Part shown: positions 1-9,900 of the stretch, one piece after another
Layout: each line of letters begins with the position of its first letter
How positions within the stretch are numbered: the stretch's first letter is position 1
Assembly: GCA_943736015.1 (NCBI GenBank)
Contig: OX031058.1
Span: 19,059,001 to 19,123,000 of the forward strand
Length of the DNA stretch: 64,000 nucleotides
Direction: 5' to 3'
Source of the DNA: Tridacna crocea
Lineage: Eukaryota > Mollusca > Bivalvia > Cardiida > Cardiidae
Position numbers and translations under genes: made by a program
The notes under the pieces: model-generated
Told to the model about the DNA's origin: nothing
What the model saw: only the letters and a program-made list of their open reading frames with translations
The model's database searches: none

Positions 1-76
1 GAAACAGCTTCATCCTTGCTGTTATTTTGGGTCAATTAGAGATACCATAGAAATGCCTTATGGGGTAAAGGGTTAA
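1..76. repeat. Right end of a CCCCATAAGG-type palindromic MITE, cut by window edge
   Basis: The sequence ends ATGGGGTAAAGGGTTAA-like (TTAA 73-76) and is the inverse of the left half of the 10205-10433 copy (gaaacggcttcatccttgctgtt). Confidence 0.7.
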
Positions 77-380
77 AGCATAAGTTACAACAAGCTCAAA
101 TAGTCTAAGATTTAATGTTCACAAGTCTTGTAATCTACCACCTCAGTCTTTTGGGCTGGTCTATATGTACATTACATCCAATCAGTCTATCAGGTAGTAC
201 TTACTAATGGCAGGTGTCCATATATATGTTGGTTGATTCAGTTTGTGTTTATTTATTGTCACCACTAGCTTCAAATATGCCTGTCTGAAGACGGTTATTA
301 TCATTAATTACAGAAGATGGTGCAGATACAGGACAAAATCAATCCTTAGTTATGCCTGATTCTTTAATGTGGGACCTTGG

Positions 381-612
381 TTAAATTCATTACCAAACGG
401 CAGTATTTTAGGCTTGTCCAAATCGAAAGCATTTGCAGACGACAAAGTAAAAGTGACTGAAAATTTGAAATTTGTTTTTTGAAGGGTAGAAAACATTGTG
501 GGAAAAGAAGAAAATGCTGGTTACCGGCATTTTCTCCTTTTCCCACAATGTTTTCTAAAGGCTTTTTTTTCTCAAGGGCATCAAATTTAGGGATTGTATG
601 GTAATGGGTTAA
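381..612 (-). repeat. Palindromic TTAA MITE, complete copy
   Basis: TTAA at both ends, TIRs ATTCATTACCAAACG / GGTAATGGG, central hairpin AAAATGCTGGT-ACCGGCATTTT. It lies in an RSPH9 intron upstream of the first visible exon. Confidence 0.85.
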
Positions 613-644
613 CATCTCATTCGAAAGATATTAGTAATTTTAGA

Positions 645-712
645 TGGCCGGTAGAAACCTGAAACATTACATTTATGAGTCTTCCACCCTACCAATTGAG
701 CTATGTGGGTCG
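645..712 (-). repeat. tRNA-derived SINE head
   Basis: On the minus strand, TAGCTCAATTGGTAGGGTG (A-box-like) is followed by a weak B box (GGTTTCTACC). No cloverleaf closes, so it is a SINE head and not a tRNA gene. Confidence 0.5.
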
Positions 713-950
713 GTCTGTTCTTATGTTTAAATGGTCAACTGTTTATATGTGACCAAGTTTTAAATGTGCTCAAATTGAAAGCATTCGTAGACAAAACAGA
801 CTGACAATATTGATGCCCTTTCAAAGGCAAATTCAATCATTCAAACCACATATCAATTTGTTGGGTGCAAATTTTCTTTTGTAGACTAGAATTTGTCATC
901 TGGTAAAGAGCTGTTATGTTCATATGTTTGATTTTTTTTTTTCATATCAG

Positions 951-1116
951 CAAAGATTGTGTCCACTGGGGCTTACTATCACCACCAACCAAGGCAATGA
1001 GAGAACAGAGCAAACTAGCCAAAGGACGTTTCACAGGGGACCCATCATTTGAGTTTGAGCATGTTGAAACAAAGAAAGTTGGAGAAGGTGAAGATGCTTC
1101 TGAAGAAGAGGAAACT
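951..1116 (+). CDS. RSPH9: RSPH9 coding exon (first one in window)
   Basis: The acceptor is ...tcatatcag and the donor is gtaagt at 1117. One base completes a codon from the unseen upstream exon, then 55 codons follow. It encodes the SPPTKAMREQSKLAKGRF region and a Glu-rich end (EDASEEEET). It ends in phase 0. Confidence 0.93.
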
Positions 1117-4100
1117 GTAAGTAATAAAAAGTAACCTTTCTCTTTTTTTCATCAAATGATCCTGTAATAGTATGAGACTGCACAATTCCTATTATCTGGG
1201 CCACATTTATAGTTGCTTTCTGCTTTTTATTTTTTCATTGGACATGTAAACCATTTAACTTCAGGCAAAGGGCATGTAAGTATCTTTTCATTGTGAATTA
1301 TGAAATGTGTTTATGCACTCACATTACCTGCTCTGGATGATTGTTACTTTGAAACCTAAAGAGTATTTTTGCAAGCAATACAACATGAAACAAGATTCAT
1401 TCAGACTTTTAACCCATTACCACACAATCCCTACTTTTGATGCCCCTGTGAAAGAAGCCTTTTGAAAACATTGTGGGAAAAGGAGAAAATGCTGGTAACC
1501 AGCATTTTTTCCTTTTTCCACAGTGTTTTCAACTCTTCACAACACAAATTTTAAATTTTCAGACACTTTTATTTTGTCGTCTGCAAATGCTTTCAATTTG
1601 GACGAGCCTAAAATATTGTCTTTTGATAATGAGTTAAGTAAGATTCTGGGCTTGTATTCACCATTCATTCATAACAATATTCATAATCTTATTCTCCAAA
1701 ACTTCCTACATTTGAAAGCAACATGACTTCTGATTGAATAAATTAATTGGTTTAACAAATCAGAAGTTTTGTTTATTTCTAAAGCTAGAATATGATGAAG
1801 TAGGTTCTCATGAATAGTTGGTGAATATGAAAGTCAACCTGAATACTGCTTCATCTCAAACTTTTGTTTCCAATTCTATCTACTACAAGGGCATTAAACA
1901 TTTGTATTTCAATTGTAGCACATTAATTGTATATAAAATACTTAATCTTGTATTTTAAAATAGAATTCAATGAATCAATGAAGTATTTTATTTTTAATTC
2001 TTTACCAAACAATGCTGTGTTCTGTACATGTTCTTTTTACATGAATGAGGAAAGAGGCTTTTGAAAAATTGTTAGTTTTAAATTTTTTTTTTTCCATTTC
2101 CCATTATAATTTGTTCTCTTTCAAAATTCTTTTAACTCATTACCCAACAAGAAAAGTTAAGGTTTGTTCAAATCAAAAGCATTTGCAGACGACAAAATAA
2201 AAGTGACTAAAAATTTGAAATTTGTTTTGTGAAGGGTAGAAAACATTGTGGGAAAAGGAGAAAATGCTGGTTACCAGCATTTTCTCCTTTTCCCACAATG
2301 TTTTCTACAGGCTTCTTTTTCAGGGTCGTCAAAAGTAGGGACTGTGTGGGAGTGGGTTAAAATGCTATTTAACCCTTTACTAGACGACAAATTCGTAGAC
2401 TAGCCCAAATTGAAAGCAGTTGCATATGACAATTTCAGTGTGGCTCAAATGGTTCTATTTTTCTTTGATAGGGTAGAAAATGTGTAAAAGGGAAAAATAA
2501 TGGCTGGTAACCAGCATTTTCTCCTTTTCCAACAATTTTTTCAAAAGGCTCCTTTCCCAGGGTTGTTAATGTGGTGAAGGGTTAAGCTGTATCAAATTTG
2601 TTGTAAGCAAATCCTATCAATTTGGATGAGATCACGATTTCTTTGTATGGTTTAATGACTCTTTAACACAGGACAAACTTTAAACTGGGCAAAATTGAAA
2701 TCATTTACAAACAATAAATTAGATGGGACTGAGTTGATAGGATTCATTCTTTGGAAGGCAACATTGTAGTAAAAGGAGAAAATACATGTAATCAGCATTT
2801 TCTCCTTTTCCCACAGTGTTTCTAAAGGCTTCCTATTTTATGTGTTATGAAACGCTGGATTGTATAGTAAAGAGTTCTCAACATCTACCTCACAGATCAC
2901 AATCAAGGAAGAAGACAGATTAGCTTCAGTGATAGCAGACATTGATGAAGATGTGAAAATTGTTCCAAGGGGATGCTTTGTCAAAACACCCACAGGCGGA
3001 GTTGTTCCTAACAGAAGTTTCGAAGGTATCTGTAATGTGATCTTAAATTATGGCGTGTATCTATATGCTAGTATCAACCTTTCTTGCTTACAGTCTTAGT
3101 CTGAATTTAGAAAGTAACATACAGATTCACACTGGCTACACTATTTAGTTTAGTTAATATTTAACCCTTTACCAAACAATCCCTGTTTTTTATGACCATA
3201 AGATAGAAGCCTTTTTAAAACATTGTGGGAAAAGGAGAAAATGCTGGTAACCAGCATTTTCTCCTTTCCCCACAATGTTTTCTACCCTATCATTCACAGA
3301 AATCATCTTTTCAGCTAGAGATGAATTGTTGTCTGCAAATGCTTTCAATTTGGTCTAGTCCAAAAGTTTGTCGTTTGGGAAAGGGTTAAACCACTTGGCC
3401 AAACCAAACCAGATTGACCAGTCAGGAATTGTGTTACTTTGAAATGTTTAAAAGTCTCGTGAACGAGGACAAAAAATCAGTTTCAAATGGTTAATGAATA
3501 TCAGTGGAGGTAAATTTTACAATACTTATCATTTAATGTCTGCCTCACTCCTAATGTCATTTGTCTACACATCTACAGTTCTCTTTCTCTACCATGCAAA
3601 TTTTTTTTAACAGAAGACTGAAATACCTGTTTTGTGGTCATTTCTATATTGCTTCACTCATACTTTGGATTAAAGTCTCAAGGCATCCGGCAACTCTTTT
3701 GTTTGTTTTACAAACAGTGTAGAGCAAGTCACTGGTTGCTCAGAATACTAGTATGTAGTCTGATCTTTAGTATCTTCTGCCTATCATTTTGCAAGATATT
3801 TGAACTTAGAAAGCCTTAAAGTGAAACTTTGAAGTAATTTACAGGCTAAATACAGTTTACTTTGCACTCTAAAGATTTTTTATATATATCGTGACAACTA
3901 AGTTTTGAAAAATTGTCTGTTTTTCCAGGATTGACAGTGTCAGAAAGCGCCAAATTGTGCTCCTACATGCACTTTAGAGACCCCAAACTGTTGGTAGAAA
4001 AGACGCTATTGCAGAAGGCAAACCTAGACAAATCTATTGATTTCATGGATACTATTGAAGATGACATTCCCAAAGGTACCTCCTGTCTTATTTAACTCAA

Positions 4101-4986
4101 ATGGAATTAAAGCTTTGATAACTGCCAGCTGTAGTTAGTTGTTAGGCTGTATGATTCCAATTTGACAGCAGCTAGGTTTGAGAACTACAAGGATTCTGAC
4201 AAGATTACAAGACCACTGGGCCTCACTGATTATCAGTTACAAAGATTTATATTTCTATACAATACTGTCTTTTGGCATACACTCTTCTCTTCCTCCAACC
4301 CGACTCTGTATCAAGAGTTTAAGGTATGTTTGTTTCAATTTGAATTTAAGAATTCATTTTCACCATCCTTTTTTAATATTCGTCTGAATTCTAAATTCCA
4401 AAATCAACCCTCTGATTGGGATGGCCAGTCTTGCATAGCTGTAGCAACTAGTATTGTCTAATGAATCGGGCAGCCTTGAAATTTAGAAATATACCAGTAA
4501 TTGAATAGCTGGTGGTAATGGAGCCATGGCCGATCCTCAACCTTTTATAAATGTCAGAATTTTAAGTTCTAAAATTTGCTATCTGACTGGTTAAAAGAGA
4601 TTGCAATGCTTGGAATTTAGAATTTAGTGTATACAACATCAATATTGTGTAAATAATCTTACCAACAGGAAAAATTTTAGAAAGGTCCAAATAGAAAGTT
4701 TGCTAATAATAAATTCAATTTGGCTCAGTAATGAGCTTTGTCTTTGAGAGGGTTGAGGAGCATTCTTCTCCTTACCTTCAAATATTTGGAAAGGCTTTTG
4801 AGTTTTTTTGTTTTTTTCACTTCAGGATCATGGAGTCTCCAGTTTGAGAGAGGAAGTGGACAGGTTACTCTTCGCAGCATGCTGTGGTTGGGCTATGTGG
4901 CCTATCATGTTCCCGGTACCAGACAGTTTGGCAGTGTGTATGTTGGTAATGGGGAAAAGAATGCAGATCTGCCATTTATGTTGTAG
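951..4986 (+). CDS. RSPH9: RSPH9, radial spoke head protein 9 (3' four coding exons; 5' end outside window)
   Basis: RSPH9 is a structural subunit of the radial spoke head in motile 9+2 cilia, where spokes relay signals from the central pair to the dynein arms. Coding exons are 951-1116, 2896-3025, 3929-4075 and 4826-4986, all with AG acceptors and GT donors, and phases that join without a break. The product matches vertebrate RSPH9 in order: KGRFTGDPSFEFEH, then IVPRGCFVKTP, then a serine/leucine-rich block with FRDP and DFMDTIEDDIPKGSWS, and the C-terminal YVGNGEKNADLPFML ending at TAG. About 201 residues are present. Human RSPH9 has 276, so about 75 N-terminal residues lie upstream of position 1. 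Every intron contains palindromic MITEs. The gene converges on MRPS18A. Orthology is very secure. The transcript ends are not defined. Confidence 0.96.
1409..1637 (+). repeat. Palindromic TTAA MITE, complete copy
   Basis: TTAACCCATTACCACACAAT left end and GATAATGAGTTAA right end. The hairpin core has near-perfect arms around GCTGGTAACCAGC. It lies in the RSPH9 intron. Confidence 0.88.
2132..2360 (-). repeat. Palindromic TTAA MITE, complete copy
   Basis: TTAA-bounded, 229 bp, intact hairpin core. It is separated by only 8 bp from the next copy at 2369. Confidence 0.86.
2369..2585 (-). repeat. Palindromic TTAA MITE, older copy
   Basis: TTAACCCTTTACTAGACGAC left end and GTGAAGGGTTAA right end. 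The hairpin arms have drifted (gtgtaaaagggaaaaataatgg). Confidence 0.78.
2663..2877 (-). repeat. Palindromic MITE, degenerate copy ending next to RSPH9 exon
   Basis: TTAA at 2663. The core hairpin is recognisable (gtagtaaaaggagaaaata / gcattttctccttttcccac). The right TTAA is lost (gtaaagagttctc). It ends about 20 bp before the RSPH9 acceptor at 2895. Confidence 0.65.
2896..3025 (+). CDS. RSPH9: RSPH9 coding exon
   Basis: The exon is bounded by an acceptor cacag and a donor gtatct. It starts ITIKEEDRLASVIADIDED and ends ...VPNRSFE plus the first base of a split Gly codon. It lies just after a degenerate MITE copy (2663-2877). Confidence 0.93.
3161..3389 (+). repeat. Palindromic TTAA MITE, complete copy
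   Basis: TTAACCCTTTACCAAACAAT / GTTTGGGAAAGGGTTAA. One hairpin arm has CCCC where the other keeps GGGA, so this stem is not perfectly paired. Confidence 0.88.
3929..4075 (+). CDS. RSPH9: RSPH9 coding exon
   Basis: The exon follows a pyrimidine-rich acceptor (tttttccag) and ends before gtacct. It encodes LTVSESAKLCSYMHFRDPK and ends DFMDTIEDDIPK, the most conserved stretch of RSPH9. It starts and ends with split Gly codons. Confidence 0.94.
4826..4986 (+). CDS. RSPH9: RSPH9 terminal coding exon with stop codon
   Basis: The acceptor is cacttcag. It encodes GSWSLQFERGSGQVTLRSML, then YHVPGTRQFGSVYVGNGEKN, and ends DLPFML before TAG at 4984-4986, the same C-terminus as vertebrate RSPH9. Confidence 0.95.
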
Positions 4987-5393
4987 TTTCAGACATTGCA
5001 TAATTTCACTGTTACATTTTTTAGCGAAAAAAAAAAATCCCATCTTCCCTGTGTATTTCCTTGTTCATATTCTGGTCCTAAAGCAGACATTAGGATCACA
5101 TTTGTCATATGATAGAATACTGTTTTCATATGGAACTTGCATTGAAAATTGAAATTGTAAATTTTGTGTCAATGGTGAAAGATTAATCACAGATTTACAA
5201 TGGTATAAGCTTTTGTCCTGCAGTTCACCTAAATACAAGAAGTGATTCACTAAGTCAAAAGGTAACACAGGATGATGAATTTTACATTGTACAATTTAAG
5301 CCAGTACCATTGAAAAGTGTCTGTGCTGTTCCTCTAGATATTCAGTTACAAGGCACACTTTAATAGACCATTTACAACATGAAATATTTATGG

Positions 5394-5417
5394 ATTAAAG
5401 AGACGGATAGTAATAAA
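5394..5417 (+). promoter_or_regulatory. RSPH9: Candidate polyadenylation signals of RSPH9
   Basis: ATTAAA (5394-5399) and AATAAA (5412-5417) lie about 410-430 nt after the RSPH9 stop. A GT-rich stretch (tgtgtttggtc) follows from about 5430, as expected near a cleavage site. The hexamers are visible. Their use is inferred. Confidence 0.4.
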
Positions 5418-5419
5418 TC

Positions 5420-5810
5420 ATTATAATGACATCTGTGTTTGGTCATCTTTTTTCAGACTTCATCATATTACCCATGTTATGTTACATAAAAACATCTTCC
5501 CACCATATGAATATACCAAACATCTTTCCTTCACCTGGCCTAGTAGCAATGTGAGTTTATGCCATCATTGGTGTCGACAACATCATCTGGTACCAGAGCC
5601 TATATTCCCCAACAGTTCTATAATTCATTCTCCATCGAGTTCTAGATTCAGTAATTAACACAATCTCTGATTGGCTAAACCATAATAGTTTAGACAAAAA
5701 AAAATTGTGTTACTTTTATATTTGACAAGTTTATGAGAATTAGATATAGGTTGTTAAAGAGACTGTTACTTTAGGTTTCAGGATTGTATATGTGAAAATA
5801 TGACTAAAGA
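5420..5810. other. RSPH9-MRPS18A intergenic stretch without recognised features
   Basis: AT-rich sequence downstream of the candidate RSPH9 poly(A) site. No ORF, RNA gene or repeat family that I can name. Confidence 0.5.
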
Positions 5811-5965
5811 CACTTATGGTGGAAAGAAGCCAGTGGCTTAGGGATATTTTTAGTAATAAGTACTAGTAAAAAGAAACTCCAGGGAAGCATTGATAGGTGC
5901 ACTGGTTGCTACGTTAAATGTAAAATAATGTTGAAAACTGCATTAAATACAATACAATCAATCGG
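5811..5965 (+). repeat. SINE 3' fragment (core plus AATCAATC tail)
   Basis: It shares the core gccagtggcttaggg...ggaagcattgataggtg and the tail aaatacaatacaatcaatcg with the full-length SINE at 58041. The tRNA head is missing. Confidence 0.6.
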
Positions 5966-6392
5966 TCAACAATCAAACACTTTTATGCCCCTAAGGTAAA
6001 AATATTGTGGATAAAGGAATAAATACTGGTACATGTATTCAGCACAGTTTTTCGTTTTCAAAACTGTTTTCAACCCTGTTGAGGGCAATCACTTCAGGCA
6101 TAGATACATTTTTGTTTGCAAATGCTTACAGCTTGGGAAAGTCTAGAGTTCTGTGATGAAGAGTGAAGTAAGTTGGGAAAATTGGAAGGATAGTAACCAT
6201 GCCTTGCCAAAAGGGGCACAATTTATCTCCATGATGGATGATACCAAGCAAGTCATTATATGACCATGGATACATAAAGTTCAATCTGTCTAACAACTGA
6301 TTGCATTATGATGTAAACTGGTCCTTGGGCTACCAGAAAATTGACAGATAGCAAAAACATTTCAGCTAAGGCTGGTACTTTTTCAAGATGCA

Positions 6393-6621
6393 TTAACCCA
6401 TTACCATACAATCCCCACTTTCGATGACCCTGAGAAAGAAGCCTCTAGAAAACACTGTTGGAAAAGGAGAAAATGCTGGTAACCAGCATTTTCTCCTTTT
6501 CCGACAATGTTTTCTACCCTTCACTAAACAAACTTCAAATTTTCAATCACTTTTATTATGTCGTCTGCAAATGCTTTCAATTTGGACAAGCCTAAAATAT
6601 TGTCGTTTGGTAATGAGTTAA
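6393..6621 (+). repeat. Palindromic TTAA MITE, complete copy, 187 bp beyond MRPS18A stop
   Basis: TTAACCCATTACCATACAAT / TTTGGTAATGAGTTAA. One arm reads CTGTTGGAAAAGG and the other CCTTTTCCGACAATG. It may fall in the MRPS18A 3' UTR. Confidence 0.87.
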
Positions 6622-6807
6622 GCCCCCTTTTCATTCAATCATACTTTGTATCACCATACAAGCTACATGTACCAGAAAATACACCACATCTTGATTTTAC
6701 TCTATAATGACAGCAATTATCATCAGTTTTATCGATGTCAAAGATTTCATAACATAAAATCTAAAAAGTTTAAAACCAGTTATTTTAATTGAATGTTACT
6801 AAACAAA

Positions 6808-6917
6808 TCATTCATCAATAATTTCAGGAAAATAAACATTGTATTTCTTCCAGTGTATGTCATCCATCTGGTGGTATTCCTCGGGATAAATGTGTGGTCG
6901 TAAGTGCTGCATTAAAC
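6808..6917 (-). CDS. MRPS18A: MRPS18A terminal coding exon
   Basis: The acceptor is ATCACAG. It completes the Gly of HRAG and adds LMQHLRPHIYPEEY...YFPEIIDE before TGA at 6810-6808. The frame is fixed by phase and by HRAGL. The tail is lineage-specific. Confidence 0.85.
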
Positions 6918-9900
6918 CTGTGATAAAAAAAAATATATAATTGTGTTTTAACATGTCTCTTTCAAACCTGATATAAATGCAACATTTAACATGTCTTTTT
7001 CAAACCTGTAATATACAAGGCATATATTTAACATCTCTCTGACAAATTTGTTATTTACAAGACACATTTTTAATGTCTTTTTCAGCTGTGATTTAAACAT
7101 TACCTACGTCTTTTTTTCAAGCCTGTAACATTAAAGACATACATATTATACATGCACATTTACATGTACATGTAACTTGAACTTTTATCAATGCCTCGAA
7201 AAGCCTCTATAGAAATTGTGCAAAGAGCAGTTTCTGACCAAAAAATACAGCTTCTACTATTTGAAGGTCTTATTCACAGATAACAAATTAAATGTGAATC
7301 AAATGAGGCTTTTTACATGCAAATACAGGGTGTCCGGAAAGTAAGGTAACACTTTCGTACATTTATATTTTGGCTTAAAATACAAGATAACAAGATGAAA
7401 AATAAATATACATGTAAGTAAAACGTGTAAGTTTTTTTTGTGTGATGATTTAATTCAATTTTCTTAACACTTTGTGTTTTTATACAGTTTTCAATTCAAA
7501 AGTCCTTTTTCTGTCAATGGCATCATTTTACAATTAATGACGTTTGCAGTGAGACGGCAGATTATGCTCTTTCCATGCCTATCATGCCCGATGTAATGAT
7601 GTAATTGTGAATCATTTGAGTGCACATTTCAATATCAATCTATTTCAGTGTAAGTGGTCTTTAACAATATGGCTGTGCTGTCTTGGTTTGAGGCTGTCAA
7701 CCTTTGACCTTTTAAACTAACAGAAAGAAGTCGCACATGTTGAAATCAGAATAAAGTCACCCTCATTCCTCATTGCAAAGCAATTGGTTCATGAAGGAAA
7801 GTGCTACGCCACACACATCTAAATCCGTGGCAGACTTTGTATATAATATGTTCGGTGATATAGGGTAATATCTAAATGATATCCGGAGGTAAGACATGGT
7901 TGAATATCGTGGTCTGCACACAGTCCAAAACTCAACCTTAACCTGCACGACTTCCTCCTTTGCAGTGTGTTGAAGTCAAAGGTCTACGATCCCAACCTAA
8001 ACAACCCAGACCTGTCGTTAAAAAAATCCTTCTGGTGAAATCAGTATGATTGCTGTTTGAATGCATTTCAAAGTGAGTGAAATTTCATTGTGCGTATTCG
8101 GAAGGGAAAGAGTGTAAAAGGCCGTCACATTGAAAACGACATTAAATTACTAAAATGACGTCAATGACCGAAAAAGGACTTTTGAAGTGAAATCTGTTTA
8201 AAAGCGCAAAGTGTTATGAAAATTCAATTAAATTATCACACAAAAAAAATTACACGTTTTATTTACATGTATATATATTTTTCATCTCGCTATCTTGTAT
8301 TTTAAGCCAAAATATAAACGAAAGTGTTACCTTACTTTCCGGACACCCTGTAGTAGAAAACATGGTGGTAAAACAAGGAATAGCTGGTCATCAGCATTTT
8401 CTTCATTGCCAATATGTTTTCAAAAGGCTTTTCCAGCAGGGTCATTTTCAAACATGTTCTTGTGGTGAATGGTTCAAGTTTATAAAGGCTAAATTTACTT
8501 GCAAACTAACAGTAAATCTTCATTTTCAGTGCATTCTGATCTTGAACTAAACCACACATGACTTAACTCCTTATCTCAGGCATGAATCACATTTTTTTTT
8601 TTTTTCAAATCTAATTCAATGCTTTAAAATCATCCCCTGACAAAGTTGAAGCAGCTAATCTGTTAACTTGCTTGTTTTCAATGCCATTTTGTACATGTGT
8701 TTGAAGCCATTTAAACATGTGTTTGATACCATTTCAACATGTATTAAATGCCATTTCAAATTTAGAACGTTTCAAAATTGTTGGTTCATTTATTCATATG
8801 TTCCCTGATTTTCTTCACCAGTGCCATAAGGCACTTGTGACGTTCCTGCATAAATAAGGACAATATTCAGGCTATGAAATATATTGTTAAAGTCAAACAC
8901 TTTTTTGTTGAATCTAAATGACTCTTGTCATTATGTGTGAGTATTCTAACAAATGCTCTGGCAAAAGGGAGCTTAATGCATCCCCTTGATACATTTCACA
9001 AGGGATCTTATATACACATGTATGTAAGATCCCTGATTTCACCAAGCAAGTCATCACATTGTCATGGATTCACATCATGAGGTAGAGCTGTCCTTGGACA
9101 TTCAGAGAATTCAGACATGCATAACACAAAAATGGTTCTTCACTAACCTGCTCTATGTGCTTTTTTTATAAGGTGTTTCATTTTGGCATGTTGAGGATAG
9201 CACAGTCCAGTGATCTGACGAGGTACAACGTTTCCATCCTCCTGTACAAACTGGCTAATGATCAGAATATCCTGTCAAAAAACATAGTTCAGTTCTTTCA
9301 TCCAAAAAATTCCTATGTTAACTCTTTACCAAACGACATAATTTTAGACTTCCAAATCGGAAGCATTTGCAGATGACAAAATTAATGTGACTCAAAAAAT
9401 GAAATTTATTTTGGGAAGGGAAGAAAACACTGTGTTACCAGTATTTTCTCCTTTTCCCACAATGTTTTCAAAGGACTTCTTTCTCAGGGTTGTTAAAAGT
9501 ATGGATTGTGTGGTAAACAGTTAAACAAACTAGATGAAAAAGGCTTTGAAAATATTTTGGAAAAGGAGAAAATACTAGTAAACAGCAAAAACAATAATAC
9601 AGTATTGACAATTTTTCATTATGTAATTTTGTTACTGAGTTACAGAATTAGTTGTGTCGTGTTTAACATAAATCAGCAATAACTTTTATCAAGCTGTAAA
9701 ATATTTCTTAGGGGAAAAGAGCAAAAACAAACACTGCTAGACAAAAATTAGTCTGCATTTGATGTAAATACCTTCAGTTATCACAGAAATATTATAAAAT
9801 GTCTTAAAAGGATTTTGCACAGCTAATGATGCCCGAATTAAGACAATAACTTGACTCTCTACCAAACAACAAAATTTTAGACTTGTCTAAATTAAAAGCA

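Noticed and set aside
4808..5152. Alternative 114-codon frame over the last RSPH9 exon
   Set aside because: It is out of frame with the spliced RSPH9 reading, which matches the known protein to its C-terminus.
5394..5399. Treating ATTAAA alone as the RSPH9 poly(A) site
   Set aside because: In AT-rich sequence single hexamers are common. Reported only jointly with AATAAA at low confidence.
6424..6621. Many 60-90-codon open frames reading RKKPLENIVGKGENAGNQHF or FSFSHNVF
   Set aside because: They recur at every MITE copy on both strands and come from the palindromic core. They are repeat shadows and not genes.
7763..7948. 61-codon minus-strand frame inside the mariner-like element as a transposase remnant
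   Set aside because: I could not find a D,D34D-type motif or a WARSPDLNP-like segment. Not enough to call a transposase.
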